Shown here: piece by piece, positions 9,021 through 17,487 of the stretch | Layout of the letters: every line of letters begins with the position of its first letter | Numbering within the stretch: the first letter of the stretch is position 1 | Source: Pseudomonas serbica | GTDB taxonomy: Bacteria > Pseudomonadota > Gammaproteobacteria > Pseudomonadales > Pseudomonadaceae | Assembly (NCBI RefSeq): GCF_028823535.1 | Contig: NZ_JAQIYM010000090.1 | Coordinates: 496,001-560,000 of the forward strand | Direction of reading: 5' to 3' | DNA: 64,000 nt | Notes under the pieces: generated by a model | What the model was told of the DNA's origin: nothing | Databases searched by the model: none | The model's input: only the letters and a program-made list of their open reading frames with translations | Translations under genes and position numbers: made by a program

Positions 9021-9572
9021 ATGAAGCAGTTTTCTCACACTAGCACGGATCTAAAAATTGTTTCCAGCGTTGCCCTTGGCAATAAGCTCATGACAGTTCA
9101 GATAGGGGATCTCCCCGCAGCTGACCTTATCCACAGTGATTTTGCCGGAATCATATCTGGTGTGGCAGATCCAGAGGTTCTCGTCACCCTGCTGGAGTTG
9201 AACAATGTTGGTGTCTGGGATATTCCTCTCGACGAGGCAGGCATGTTCGACAGTATCTGCAACCATTTCCTAGCAAATGATTTCAAAGAATTGGCAGATC
9301 TGCTAGAGCAAAACAAGGAACAACTCCTCGCAATGGGCATGCAACAATTGGCTCAGCACTGGGATGAAAACCTTGAGAATTTACTCTATGAGCGCGCTGC
9401 TAAATCTGGCAAGATCAAGCATGCACGCCAAGAGAAGAACTTCGAACTGGTACTTCGTAAAGCGCACCCCCTGCGTCACAAAAAAACCCAACACCCCCTC
9501 GCTAAACATTTTGTCTCTCATGTCTGGCCAACTATCCATCAAGACATGAGGATGGAACTCAGCCATGCATAG
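9021..9572 (+). CDS. Hypothetical protein upstream of prepilin peptidase
   Basis: 183 residues, not recognised, helix-rich with a basic C-terminal quarter (many Lys, Arg, His). No signal peptide or membrane segment. ATG 9021 fits the promoter just upstream; ATGs at 8928 and 8979 precede the predicted transcript start. It ends 7 bp before the prepilin peptidase gene, so the two are probably cotranscribed. Confidence 0.65.
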   Translation: MKQFSHTSTDLKIVSSVALGNKLMTVQIGDLPAADLIHSDFAGIISGVADPEVLVTLLELNNVGVWDIPLDEAGMFDSICNHFLANDFKELADLLEQNKEQLLAMGMQQLAQHWDENLENLLYERAAKSGKIKHARQEKNFELVLRKAHPLRHKKTQHPLAKHFVSHVWPTIHQDMRMELSHA

Positions 9573-9579
9573 GTAGCAA

Positions 9580-10473
9580 ATGCAGATTTTTAACATGCCG
9601 TTGTACGAAGGCCTGCCCCAGGGTTTCCTGATCATGTTTATGATGATTGGAGCGGCCCTGGGGAGTTTTTTTAATGTCTTGGTGATTCGCTGGCCAAAAC
9701 ATCAAATTGCCAAAAATGATCAAGAAGCAGCGACGTGGCAGGCGCTGCGCAAAAAAGACAATAAACAGCTAAAGTTAGCCAATCAGGCTGAAATCCCCAC
9801 CTTGATGGGCGGCTTTTCAAAGTGCCCATGCTGCAACACCCCGATACCCATTTACTGGAACATTCCAATAATCAGCTGGATATTGCTGAGGGGTACGTCG
9901 CGATGCTGCAAAAAGCCCATCAAATTCCAATACTTGGGCTATGAATTGTTCGGGGCGCTTCTATTTGGTGCAGTCGGTCTCAGTGTTGGCCCCAGCATGT
10001 ATGGTTTGGTGCTAGGGGTATTCCTGATGATCCTCTCTCTGGCCGCCATGGTGGATCTTAAAGAAGGTTTCATTCCCGATTCAGTCCTATTTGCTGGCTA
10101 TATTGTCGCCATGATTCTGACGACTGGCCCACATTGGGCAGATATGACAGGTGCTTTTCAGACGGGTCTGATTGCATTTTTTAGCCTTTATGTTCCTTTC
10201 CGTTTATACGCGGCCATACGGGGACAGGTGGGAATGGGGTGCGCTGACATGCACTTGATCGCCCTCTGCGGGATTTTCCTAGGCCCAAAGCTGATCTGGA
10301 TCATCGTTCCCCTGATTCCTTTTCTCGGCGTAACGTGGTACGTGTTTCACAAGCAATGGCTACCCAGAGGAATGTTTGTCCAAGTCGTTGGAGCCAAGGG
10401 GATTCCGGCTGGCCCGGCAATCGTCGCCGCCACTTTTGTCATTACTGCCTCTATCATTAGCGGCCATCTCTAA
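9580..10473 (+). CDS. Type IV prepilin peptidase (A24 family, PilD-like)
   Basis: 297 residues. The N-terminus has GSFFNVLVIRWP, typical of PilD-type N-methylating peptidases, followed by a cytoplasmic loop with two cysteine clusters (CPCC, then RCCKKPI) and several membrane segments. The two catalytic Asp are in MVDLKEGFIPD and in GMGCADMHL, which keeps the Asp of the GxGD motif but replaces its second Gly by Ala. The enzyme would cut and methylate prepilin leaders of a type IV pilus or type II secretion system. No pilin or pilus assembly gene is in the window, so its substrate is unknown; plasmid thin pili used for mating are a likely client. Confidence 0.88.
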   Translation: MQIFNMPLYEGLPQGFLIMFMMIGAALGSFFNVLVIRWPKHQIAKNDQEAATWQALRKKDNKQLKLANQAEIPTLMGGFSKCPCCNTPIPIYWNIPIISWILLRGTSRCCKKPIKFQYLGYELFGALLFGAVGLSVGPSMYGLVLGVFLMILSLAAMVDLKEGFIPDSVLFAGYIVAMILTTGPHWADMTGAFQTGLIAFFSLYVPFRLYAAIRGQVGMGCADMHLIALCGIFLGPKLIWIIVPLIPFLGVTWYVFHKQWLPRGMFVQVVGAKGIPAGPAIVAATFVITASIISGHL

Positions 10474-10604
10474 GCCTGAACCGGCCACCTGGAGCAACAT
10501 TGTTTCAGGGGGCTTCACCTCCGAATAAGATCGTAACTCTGATGCGCCTTGAGCACCGGCTCCGGCTCTGCAATAATTTGTTTATATTGTCACTGGAGCC
10601 TTCC

Positions 10605-10943
10605 ATGAAAAAATTCCTGCTCGTGGGTCTGCTTTGCTTGCTGCCCTCACTTTCGTTTGCGGATAAATCCTGCCTGGAGATCAAAAACTTCAACGACCCA
10701 AGCGGTCAAAAAGAAGAGCAAACCATGGAAGGCATTGATTCGATGGCAGACCCCGCCAAGGATCTGTTCGGCTGCTTCAGTGGGGTCGCCAGCGGCCTGG
10801 CCAAAGGTGATGTGGCCGGTGGCTGCGGCTGCAAGCAAGCGATCAAAAAGCTGTGTAGCTTCAACACCAGGAAGAAACGCATTTCAGCGTCAGGTGGCGC
10901 CGATGTCGCCTGGTGCGCAGTGTTTGCGCCATGGGCGCTATAA
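10605..10943 (+). CDS. Small exported cysteine-containing protein
   Basis: 112 residues with a clear signal peptide (MKKFLLVGLLCLLPSLSFA) and six Cys in the mature part, suggesting disulfides in the periplasm. Family not recognised. ATG 10605 has GGAG six bases upstream; the longer frame from 10500 lacks a ribosome site. It is followed directly by a hairpin terminator. Confidence 0.7.
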   Translation: MKKFLLVGLLCLLPSLSFADKSCLEIKNFNDPSGQKEEQTMEGIDSMADPAKDLFGCFSGVASGLAKGDVAGGCGCKQAIKKLCSFNTRKKRISASGGADVAWCAVFAPWAL

Positions 10944-10977
10944 GCCAAACCAGCCTATTGATGCACCAGCCACGAAA

Positions 10978-11009
10978 AAAGGCGGATGGCCCGTAGTCCA
11001 TCCGCCTTT
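10978..11009. terminator. Bidirectional terminator
   Basis: Hairpin AAGGCGGATGG / CCATCCGCCTT between converging genes. The minus-strand read-out ends in six T, serving the dUTPase-family gene; the plus-strand T tract is short. Confidence 0.75.
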
Positions 11010-11045
11010 CGCGTTACCCTGACTCAAAAAATTCAGCTGAGGCAC

Positions 11046-12080
11046 TTAGGCCTGTAGCGCAAATTCCTTGTAGCAATCAGCAAGACGTTCGTAAAGCACG
11101 TCCATCCCCTCTTCTTCCGTCCAGGTTTCCATCAGCTCGGCCAGGTAGACGTTATCCTCGCGACCCATCCAGACTTTGATGTACTCACCCTGCTTGTCGC
11201 CATTGTGCTGGCGGAACAGGTTCAGTACGTTTTTAGCCGCGTACATGCGATACAGGCTTGGGAAGCTGAGCCCGATGTCGGCCATGATCAGGCGATACAA
11301 CTCGAAGTTGATTCGCCCGACGCAGCACAGGCCGACCATCAGATCCATGCGCGTGGAAGCGTCGATGGCGGTGAGCATGTAGAGCGTTTCATCAAAATCT
11401 ACCGTCGTACCGGTGTCGTCCCACAGCTCCTGCAACTTGACCTTGGCAAGCTCAGGGTCGTTGACCTCACGAGCTACCTCGCTGAGCAGGAAATGCGCCA
11501 TATCGACCACCTCAAGCATCGCCTGCTTGATGTCCATCGCATGGGTCTTGGTCGGGGCTTCGAGCGCCAGGACTTCGTGAGCAGCCGGTAGGCTCTCAAC
11601 CGAATGGCCCAGGTCGATCCAGATCGCGTGGAACAGATTGAAGTCGATGCGCCCGGCACTGCACAGGCCCATCATCAGATCCATTTTCTCCAGCGGCGAC
11701 AGCGATGCGGTGTAATACACGCGGCCATCAAACGGGATCGCCAGGTCAGCCAGGATATGCGCTGTCGGGCAACCTTGATAAACGGCGCCACTGGTGAGCA
11801 GGGCTCGCAGCAAGCGGAGCATGTCGTCTTTGAGCTGTTCTTCGTTACCGCTCGGCTTTTTCTTCCACCACTTGTAGCCGTAGTGCTCGATCAGCTTGCT
11901 GCATTCCACCACGGCGGTACGCAGGCCGTGATGCTCGTAATCATCCATCAGTTCAGCACACTCGACGCCGGCAGCTCGCAGGTAGCGGTGGCGGTTGCTG
12001 CGCCAGGCCGGGTCAAACACATCGTTCAAATTTTCCTGATATTTCAACATCGTGCCAAGCATGGCGGGGTTAAACGTCAT
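11046..12080 (-). CDS. Dimeric-type dUTPase/dCTPase family protein with internal duplication
   Basis: 344 residues. The all-alpha NTP pyrophosphatase signature is clear: YKWWKKK (69-75), ExxD in LEVVDMAHF (189-197), and the C-terminal block KNVLNLFRQHNG...YIKVWMGREDN (283-310), as in Campylobacter dUTPase. The enzyme removes pyrophosphate from dUTP, keeping uracil out of DNA and supplying dUMP. Two oddities: residues 125-164 and 239-276 repeat each other (MDLM-x-GLC-xx-GRI-x-F), and the ECAEL motif (40-44) is followed by a second copy, ECSKL (59-63), in which the second metal-binding Glu has become Lys. At least one site may be altered. It fits with nrdA, gmk and the nucleotidase as a nucleotide-pool set. 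Confidence 0.82.
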   Translation of the reverse strand: MTFNPAMLGTMLKYQENLNDVFDPAWRSNRHRYLRAAGVECAELMDDYEHHGLRTAVVECSKLIEHYGYKWWKKKPSGNEEQLKDDMLRLLRALLTSGAVYQGCPTAHILADLAIPFDGRVYYTASLSPLEKMDLMMGLCSAGRIDFNLFHAIWIDLGHSVESLPAAHEVLALEAPTKTHAMDIKQAMLEVVDMAHFLLSEVAREVNDPELAKVKLQELWDDTGTTVDFDETLYMLTAIDASTRMDLMVGLCCVGRINFELYRLIMADIGLSFPSLYRMYAAKNVLNLFRQHNGDKQGEYIKVWMGREDNVYLAELMETWTEEEGMDVLYERLADCYKEFALQA

Positions 12081-12096
12081 CGGGTAAATCCTTAGA

Positions 12097-12465
12097 TTAA
12101 TTAGCAGGGTGATACGATTTTTTCAGCTCAGCAATCTTTCCTTCCAATTGCGGGTTTTCTGGAATGTTTGGGGCCAGGATGCGCAGCCCCTGGGTGACGT
12201 CCCAGTTGGTCATGAGCATGGCGTGAAAAGGCAGGTAGCCGTTTCTGACATAGGCCTTGTACAAGTCGGCGGCACCATCAATCGGTGCGACATACGCCGC
12301 GACCTTATCGGCATTGGCAATGTCTTCAGGCGTGAGGCGGGTCATCTTCCCGGTCACCGGGTCACGCATGGGGATATCCGGCGAGGTTGGGGTCTCGCTA
12401 GCGGCCATGGCCAGGGGACTCAGGGACAAAATCAACAAAAACGAGGCAAGCGTTCTGATTTTCAT
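12097..12465 (-). CDS. Exported hypothetical protein
   Basis: 122 residues with a signal peptide (MKIRTLASFLLILSLSPLAMA) ending before ASETP. The mature part has no cysteine and no recognised motif. ATG 12465 was chosen; a TTG two codons upstream is also possible. It precedes the dUTPase-family gene by 16 bp in the same direction and may share its transcript. Confidence 0.65.
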   Translation of the reverse strand: MKIRTLASFLLILSLSPLAMAASETPTSPDIPMRDPVTGKMTRLTPEDIANADKVAAYVAPIDGAADLYKAYVRNGYLPFHAMLMTNWDVTQGLRILAPNIPENPQLEGKIAELKKSYHPAN

Positions 12466-12632
12466 CTGCAATTTGCGGGAACCTCAGTCGAACTGAGGGT
12501 GGGATAGCTCGGCTCAGGTGGCCCCAGTCCCGCCTCCTCCTCTGTCAGCTATCTGATGATGTAGGTCGAGACCGCCAGGCGATCCGGCCACGCGTAAAGA
12601 GCCAGAATATCCCGGTGTCGTCATAGCGTCAA

Positions 12633-12661
12633 TTTACGGCATATGTTTATTGCTTTAGTAT
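12633..12661 (+). promoter_or_regulatory. Probable secA promoter
   Basis: TTTACG at 12633-12638, 17-bp spacer, TAGTAT at 12656-12661, each 4/6 to consensus. A start near 12668 would exclude ATG 12643 and favour ATG 12694. Confidence 0.4.
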
Positions 12662-12693
12662 TTGGGCTCAAACACTTGACCCCAGGGGCACTT

Positions 12694-15231
12694 ATGCGTG
12701 AGTTCTTGTCCGGAATTCTGCCGAAACTGAGTTTTTCATCATCAAGGCGGGAACTTGAACGCTACACACGTGAAGCCGCTCTGATCCTGCACTACAGTGA
12801 TTCCCTCGATTCGATCCCAGAGGACTCCCTGCACCAGAATTTTCAGAACCTGCGCGGGAGGCTTGACCGCACCGGCATGTTGCTGGCGATGGCGATCACG
12901 GTGCAATTCTGTCGCCGTGTCCTGAAGCTTGAACCCTACGAAGTGCAGGTCGTTGGTGCTCTGGCCATGTGTGATGGCCGTATCGTCGAAATGGCCACCG
13001 GTGAGGGGAAAACACTAACTGCCGCCCTCGCACTGGCCTGGCACGGGTTGAACGGCCATGCACGGGCCGTCACGGTCAACGATTACCTTGCCAAACGGGA
13101 CGCGCTGGCCATGACGCCTCTCTACGACGCCCTGGGGCTCTCCTGTGGCTACGTTCAGGATCAAACGGGGCCGGAGTTGCGGCAGCAGGCGTATCAGTCC
13201 TCAATCGTCTATGGGACACCCAGCCAGTTCGTCTTCGACTACCTGCGCGACAACCAGGTTTACGATTTCAATTCCGTCCTGCAGCTCGACCACGACTTCA
13301 TCCTGATCGACGAGGCTGACTCGATTCTGATCGATGAGGCGCGTACCCCGCTGGTGCTGTCAGGTGAAGGCTCGCTGGACGTGTCTCTTTGGGTAGAGCT
13401 CAAAGCCTTTGTGGCTACCCTCACCTATCAGGAGATGCCTGAGGACACCCGCACCCAGCTCGAGCGTAAGGTGCTGGATGGTTATCAGATCGGAGCGGAT
13501 CTAGGTGTCGAATCCAAATACCAGAACGCCTTCCTCGCCGACCAGGCCATTGCGAAGGCTGAGCAATTCTTCATCCAGCATGGCGTAATTGAAAGTTCTA
13601 ATGAACTCTGGTTACCGTCCAACTCCTATCTGTGGCGGGCCCTTTTGGCCACAGTCAAAGCCCGCCTGTTGTATCACCGCGACCGCGATTACATCGTCCG
13701 TGATGAGAAGGTCATTATCATTGAGCAGGAAACCGGACGGTTGTCATTGGGCAAACGCTGGAATGAAGGGCTGCACCAAGCGGTTGAGTGCAAGGAAGGT
13801 GTAGAAATCCGTCCGGAGACAGTCGAACATGGCCGGATAGCCCTGGCCAACTACATGAGCTTGTACAAAATCGTTGCCGGCATGACTGGCACGGTAGCAA
13901 CGGTCGCCGCTGAGATTTCAGACCTCTATGGTCTGACCTATCTCCCGATTCCGCCACACCGCCCACTGATCCGCACCGAATGGCCAGATTTGGTCTTCAT
14001 GACCAAAGAAGCCAAACTGGCCAAGATCGTAGAAGACGCCGCTCGCATCCATGCCACGGGACAACCCATTCTGATCGGTACGGGCAGCGTGGAAGACTCA
14101 GAAGCCCTTTCAGCCCGCTTCACGGCAGCGGGCCTGGTGCACAACGTCCTGAACGCCAAGCAGGACGAGAACGAAGCCGCCGTGATTGCTCAGGCCGGTC
14201 GTTTGAACGCCATCACGATTGCCACCAGCATGGCCGGTCGCGGTACCGACATCCTGTTGGGCGGTAACCCCGAATTCCTTCAGGAAGGTGAAACCCCTGA
14301 GCAACTGCAGGTCGAACGGGAACAGGTGCTGGCGGTCGGCGGCTTGTTTGTACTCGGCTCGGAACGACTGAATGATCGCCGGCTTGATAAACAACTCACG
14401 GGCCGCTCCGGTCGCCAAGGCGATCCAGGCGCCAGTCGCTTCTACGTGTCGCTAGAGGATCCATTGCTGGCCAACTTTGGTGGGGACACCCTAAAGTCGC
14501 TGTTCACCAAATTGGGCTTGGTCGAAGACGACTACGTGGAACACCGGATGGCGAACAAAGCGATAATCAATGCCCAGCGCAAAAAACAGTCGCTCTACTA
14601 CGAATCGCGCAAAACCGGGCTTCGCCAGGACTCGGTCATCGAAATGCCGAGAAATGTTATATACGGACTGCGCAGAAACGTACTGGTGGTAGGCGATGAA
14701 GAAGCCAAAAATCTGCTGATGGGGCTTATTGATCCTGCAGTAGATCGCTTAATCACGGTCTATCTGGATAACCTGGCCGGCTTCGAAGAAACCTGGGATG
14801 TCGACGGCCTTAAAGCCAAGTTACGCCAGTGGGGTATGTCGGTTGACTGGTTTGACCAGCTGTTCAGCGACTCAATGACCCCGGTCATGAATGAGGGGCG
14901 GCTGCGAGACGAACTTAAAAAATGGATTCGTTTTGATCTCAACGCCCGGCTGAAACAGGTCTTATCGCGAGACATGAGCGCCTGCCGAACGCAGTACCTC
15001 ATGGCCATCGATACCCTTTGGCGTGAATTCCTAGGCTCGTCCGAGATGACCCGCTCGGGTATTCACCTAAGGGCTTATGCCAACGAGAAGCCAGACTTGT
15101 CGTTTAAAAACGAAGTGTTCAAGTCCTTTCAGGAGCTTCAGGCTGAGTTACCCGTGGCAGTCCTAGACTTTGCCTATGGCTCAGTCCGGCAAGCTGAGCA
15201 GGAACTCGATGCCGAAAACGCAGTGAGCTAA
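12694..15231 (+). CDS. secA: Accessory SecA protein translocase ATPase
   Basis: 845 residues from ATG 12694 (GGGG five bases upstream). Walker A MATGEGKT near residue 99, the DEAD box and following block DEADSILIDEARTPL near 205, and the second-domain motifs TSMAGRGTDILLGGNP and LTGRSGRQGDPG are intact. The pre-protein cross-linking, scaffold and wing regions are present. The C-terminal zinc-binding tail of housekeeping SecA, used for SecB and lipid contact, is absent: the protein ends soon after the helical scaffold. SecA drives unfolded proteins through SecYEG. A SecA2-like role for plasmid exported proteins, or partial takeover of the host pathway, are both possible. Confidence 0.95.
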   Translation: MREFLSGILPKLSFSSSRRELERYTREAALILHYSDSLDSIPEDSLHQNFQNLRGRLDRTGMLLAMAITVQFCRRVLKLEPYEVQVVGALAMCDGRIVEMATGEGKTLTAALALAWHGLNGHARAVTVNDYLAKRDALAMTPLYDALGLSCGYVQDQTGPELRQQAYQSSIVYGTPSQFVFDYLRDNQVYDFNSVLQLDHDFILIDEADSILIDEARTPLVLSGEGSLDVSLWVELKAFVATLTYQEMPEDTRTQLERKVLDGYQIGADLGVESKYQNAFLADQAIAKAEQFFIQHGVIESSNELWLPSNSYLWRALLATVKARLLYHRDRDYIVRDEKVIIIEQETGRLSLGKRWNEGLHQAVECKEGVEIRPETVEHGRIALANYMSLYKIVAGMTGTVATVAAEISDLYGLTYLPIPPHRPLIRTEWPDLVFMTKEAKLAKIVEDAARIHATGQPILIGTGSVEDSEALSARFTAAGLVHNVLNAKQDENEAAVIAQAGRLNAITIATSMAGRGTDILLGGNPEFLQEGETPEQLQVEREQVLAVGGLFVLGSERLNDRRLDKQLTGRSGRQGDPGASRFYVSLEDPLLANFGGDTLKSLFTKLGLVEDDYVEHRMANKAIINAQRKKQSLYYESRKTGLRQDSVIEMPRNVIYGLRRNVLVVGDEEAKNLLMGLIDPAVDRLITVYLDNLAGFEETWDVDGLKAKLRQWGMSVDWFDQLFSDSMTPVMNEGRLRDELKKWIRFDLNARLKQVLSRDMSACRTQYLMAIDTLWREFLGSSEMTRSGIHLRAYANEKPDLSFKNEVFKSFQELQAELPVAVLDFAYGSVRQAEQELDAENAVS

Positions 15232-15246
15232 CCGCTGCGTAAAGCA

Positions 15247-15272
15247 AAAAGCCCAGCATTGCTGGGCTTTTC
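15247..15272 (+). terminator. secA terminator
   Basis: Hairpin AAGCCCAGC-ATT-GCTGGGCTT followed by TT, 16 bp after the secA stop codon. The stretch 15273-15384 beyond it shows nothing recognisable. Confidence 0.8.
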
Positions 15273-15384
15273 CCTCCCCTGAACCTTATTTAGGTTTGGC
15301 GAACTGATCCTTTCAACTTGGTTGCCCTTCCCCACGCACAGTACCGAAAGATCGCGGGAAGCGGCGGACAGATTCTTGGAACAA

Positions 15385-15420
15385 AAAACGGACAGCCTCT
15401 CGTAAGGATGTCCGCTTTGT
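15385..15420 (-). terminator. ftsZ terminator
   Basis: On the minus strand CGGACA and TGTCCG form a stem around a 14-base loop, followed by TTTTTTG, about 60 bp after the ftsZ stop. Confidence 0.6.
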
Positions 15421-15481
15421 TCTCAGCATTGGTGCAACGAAAGGCTACCGGTTTGCCGGTGCCTCTCGCCGAACCAAAGGA

Positions 15482-16834
15482 TTACTGGTTTTGGTTTTTC
15501 ATACGCAGGAACGTTGGAATGTCCAGGTAGTCGGTGTCCATGTTTTGGGCAGCATGCTGCTGTGGTGCAACAGGCTCGCGGTTTGTAGCATACGCCGGCT
15601 CGGACGCAACGGTCGCCACATGGCGTTCGTTGTGGCCAATCGGCGGGAAGTTGTTCGCCGACACGTGAGGCGAGCTTTGACGATTGCGACCCGAGTCATG
15701 CACAGGATGGTGGACTGGTGCAGGCGCAGGAGCAGGAGCTGGCTGGCGTTGGTAAGCAGGCGTTTCCTGGTATGTCTGCGCATGCGGTTGGTGGTGCTGG
15801 TGCGACTGCTGGTGCTGGTTGGAACGCATCACAGGGATATGATTGGCACCGCTTTTCTGGTCAATGAGGGTAGCCTCGTTCAAGCCGGTCGCGACCACAG
15901 TCACATGCAGTTCGTCACGCATGTTCATATCGACCACGGTACCGATCTTGACGGTGGCGTCATCGTGCGCGTAATCCTCGATGACCCGGCCTACGTCGGA
16001 GTATTCACCGAGGGTCAGATCCGGGCCTGCGGTGATGTTCACCAGGAAGCCCTGGGCACCCTTCAGATCCACGCCAGCGAGCAGCGGGTTCATGACCGCC
16101 GCCTCAGTCGCTTCTTTGGCGCGATTCGGGCCAGACGCGCAGCCAGTGCCCATCAGGGCCAGGCCCATGCCACTCATGACCGCTTTGACGTCCGCGAAGT
16201 CGACGTTGATCATGCCTGGACGCTTGATGATGTCCGAGATACCGCGCACAGCGCCGGCCAACACATCGTCCGCCTTAGCGAAGGCCGATGTTAGAGCGGC
16301 ATCTTTGCCCAGCAGTTCCTGCAACTTGGCGTTCGGAATGGTGATCAGGGAGTCAACACATTCGCGCAGCTCTTGAATGCCCTGTTCAGCGGTGATGCGG
16401 CGGCGCTTGCCTTCGAAATCGAACGGCTTGGTCACCACGGCAACGGTCAGGATACCCATGCTCTTGGCAATTTTGGCAATGACGGGGGTCGCGCCTGTGC
16501 CTGTACCGCCACCCATGCCGGTGGTGATAAAGAGCATGTCGGTGCCATTGAGCATTTCTTCGATCTTGGCGCGATCTTCGTCGGCAGCCTCACGCCCCTT
16601 GGCAGGATCCGTGCCGGCGCCGAGACCTTTAGTGGTGTTGAAGCCCAGTTGGATGACCTTCGCGTTCGTGATCGAGCGCAGGGCCTGTGCATCCGTGTTG
16701 GCGCAGATGAACTCAACACCTTCAATGGTGTGAGCCATGTTCTTCACCGCGTTGCCGCCGCCACCACCCACGCCGATAACCTTGATTACCGCTCCATTCG
16801 ACTCTGTATCTTCAATTCCAACGTCAACCATCAT
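15482..16834 (-). CDS. ftsZ: Cell-division tubulin FtsZ, plasmid copy
   Basis: 450 residues, longer than typical Pseudomonas FtsZ (about 394). The GTPase core is complete: GVGGGGGNAV, tubulin signature GGGTGTG (108-114), and the catalytic T7 loop NVDFADV (210-216) with both Asp. A long His/Gln/Pro/Ala-rich linker (about 335-430) leads to a canonical C-terminal peptide DYLDIPTFLRM (435-445), the binding site for FtsA, ZipA and MinC. It should therefore polymerise and could enter or compete in the host Z-ring, unlike phage PhuZ or TubZ. ATG 16834 with GGAG; no ftsA or ftsQ is nearby. Role (division delay, filament for DNA, host range) unknown. Confidence 0.96.
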   Translation of the reverse strand: MMVDVGIEDTESNGAVIKVIGVGGGGGNAVKNMAHTIEGVEFICANTDAQALRSITNAKVIQLGFNTTKGLGAGTDPAKGREAADEDRAKIEEMLNGTDMLFITTGMGGGTGTGATPVIAKIAKSMGILTVAVVTKPFDFEGKRRRITAEQGIQELRECVDSLITIPNAKLQELLGKDAALTSAFAKADDVLAGAVRGISDIIKRPGMINVDFADVKAVMSGMGLALMGTGCASGPNRAKEATEAAVMNPLLAGVDLKGAQGFLVNITAGPDLTLGEYSDVGRVIEDYAHDDATVKIGTVVDMNMRDELHVTVVATGLNEATLIDQKSGANHIPVMRSNQHQQSHQHHQPHAQTYQETPAYQRQPAPAPAPAPVHHPVHDSGRNRQSSPHVSANNFPPIGHNERHVATVASEPAYATNREPVAPQQHAAQNMDTDYLDIPTFLRMKNQNQ

Positions 16835-17049
16835 GATCTCTCCAAGAGCATTTCATTCGGAATAAACACTGTCAGGCATTGCGCGGCACGCTTTCCTGGG
16901 CAGCTTGTCAATCGTGCGGCGATTCTGGCAATTAAAGCTATATATTGCAAGCGAAAAACCGGGTTTTTATGGCCCTATTTCTTTCTTTTTAGACCTGTGG
17001 AACGTCAAGCAAGCCCTTCTGTCGAAGGAAATTCGATTGGTCAAAAACG

Positions 17050-17085
17050 AAAAAACCGCAGGCGCTCGCGCAACCTACGGTTTTG
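17050..17085 (-). terminator. acpP terminator
   Basis: On the minus strand AAAACCGTAGG and CCTGCGGTTTT pair with one mismatch, followed by TT, just after the acpP stop. The remaining gap to ftsZ (16835-17049) holds an uncertain ftsZ promoter and no gene. Confidence 0.7.
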
Positions 17086-17099
17086 GCTAGAGGCCCGAG

Positions 17100-17339
17100 T
17101 TAGGCGGCTTTAGCTTTCTCGACATAGTCGATGATGGACTGTACGGTCTGCAGCTTTTCCGCCTCGTCATCGGTGATTTCGGTCTCGAATTCTTCTTCCA
17201 GCGCCATGACCAGTTCAACCACGTCCAGGGAGTCGGCGCCCAGGTCGTCGACGAAATTTGCCGCGTTGGAAACTTCGGTAATTTTCAGACCCAGTTGCTC
17301 GGAAACGACGGTTTTAACACGGTCTTCTACAGTTTTCAT
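17100..17339 (-). CDS. acpP: Acyl carrier protein
   Basis: 79 residues, standard ACP length. The phosphopantetheine site GADSLDVVEL is intact, and the acidic helix II (ELVMALEEEF) that binds fatty-acid enzymes is conserved. It would carry growing acyl chains for FabD, FabF, FabG and related host enzymes. ATG 17339 was preferred to the TTG one codon earlier. No other fatty-acid gene is nearby; it stands alone between ftsZ and an unknown gene with its own terminator. A separate copy could change lipid flux or serve a specialised acyltransferase. Confidence 0.96.
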   Translation of the reverse strand: MKTVEDRVKTVVSEQLGLKITEVSNAANFVDDLGADSLDVVELVMALEEEFETEITDDEAEKLQTVQSIIDYVEKAKAA

Positions 17340-17449
17340 CAATCTATTTCTCAGCAGTTATTGGGCCGATGCCCGGACAAGGAGCGCATGCTAGCGCGGA
17401 ATATACAACATATCAACAATATTGCCGAATGGGCGGGCCCTGGCACAAC

Positions 17450-17471
17450 AAACCGCCCCGGAGGGCGGTTT
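17450..17471 (-). terminator. Terminator after unknown gene 17488-18792
   Basis: AAACCGCC / GGCGGTTT hairpin with a T-rich tail on the minus strand, 16 bp beyond the stop. Confidence 0.6.
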
Positions 17472-17487
17472 GGCACAACCCGTAAGC

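Noticed and set aside
16373..17113. 246-residue plus-strand frame
   Set aside because: Covers the ftsZ start and acpP end in antisense; no supporting signal.
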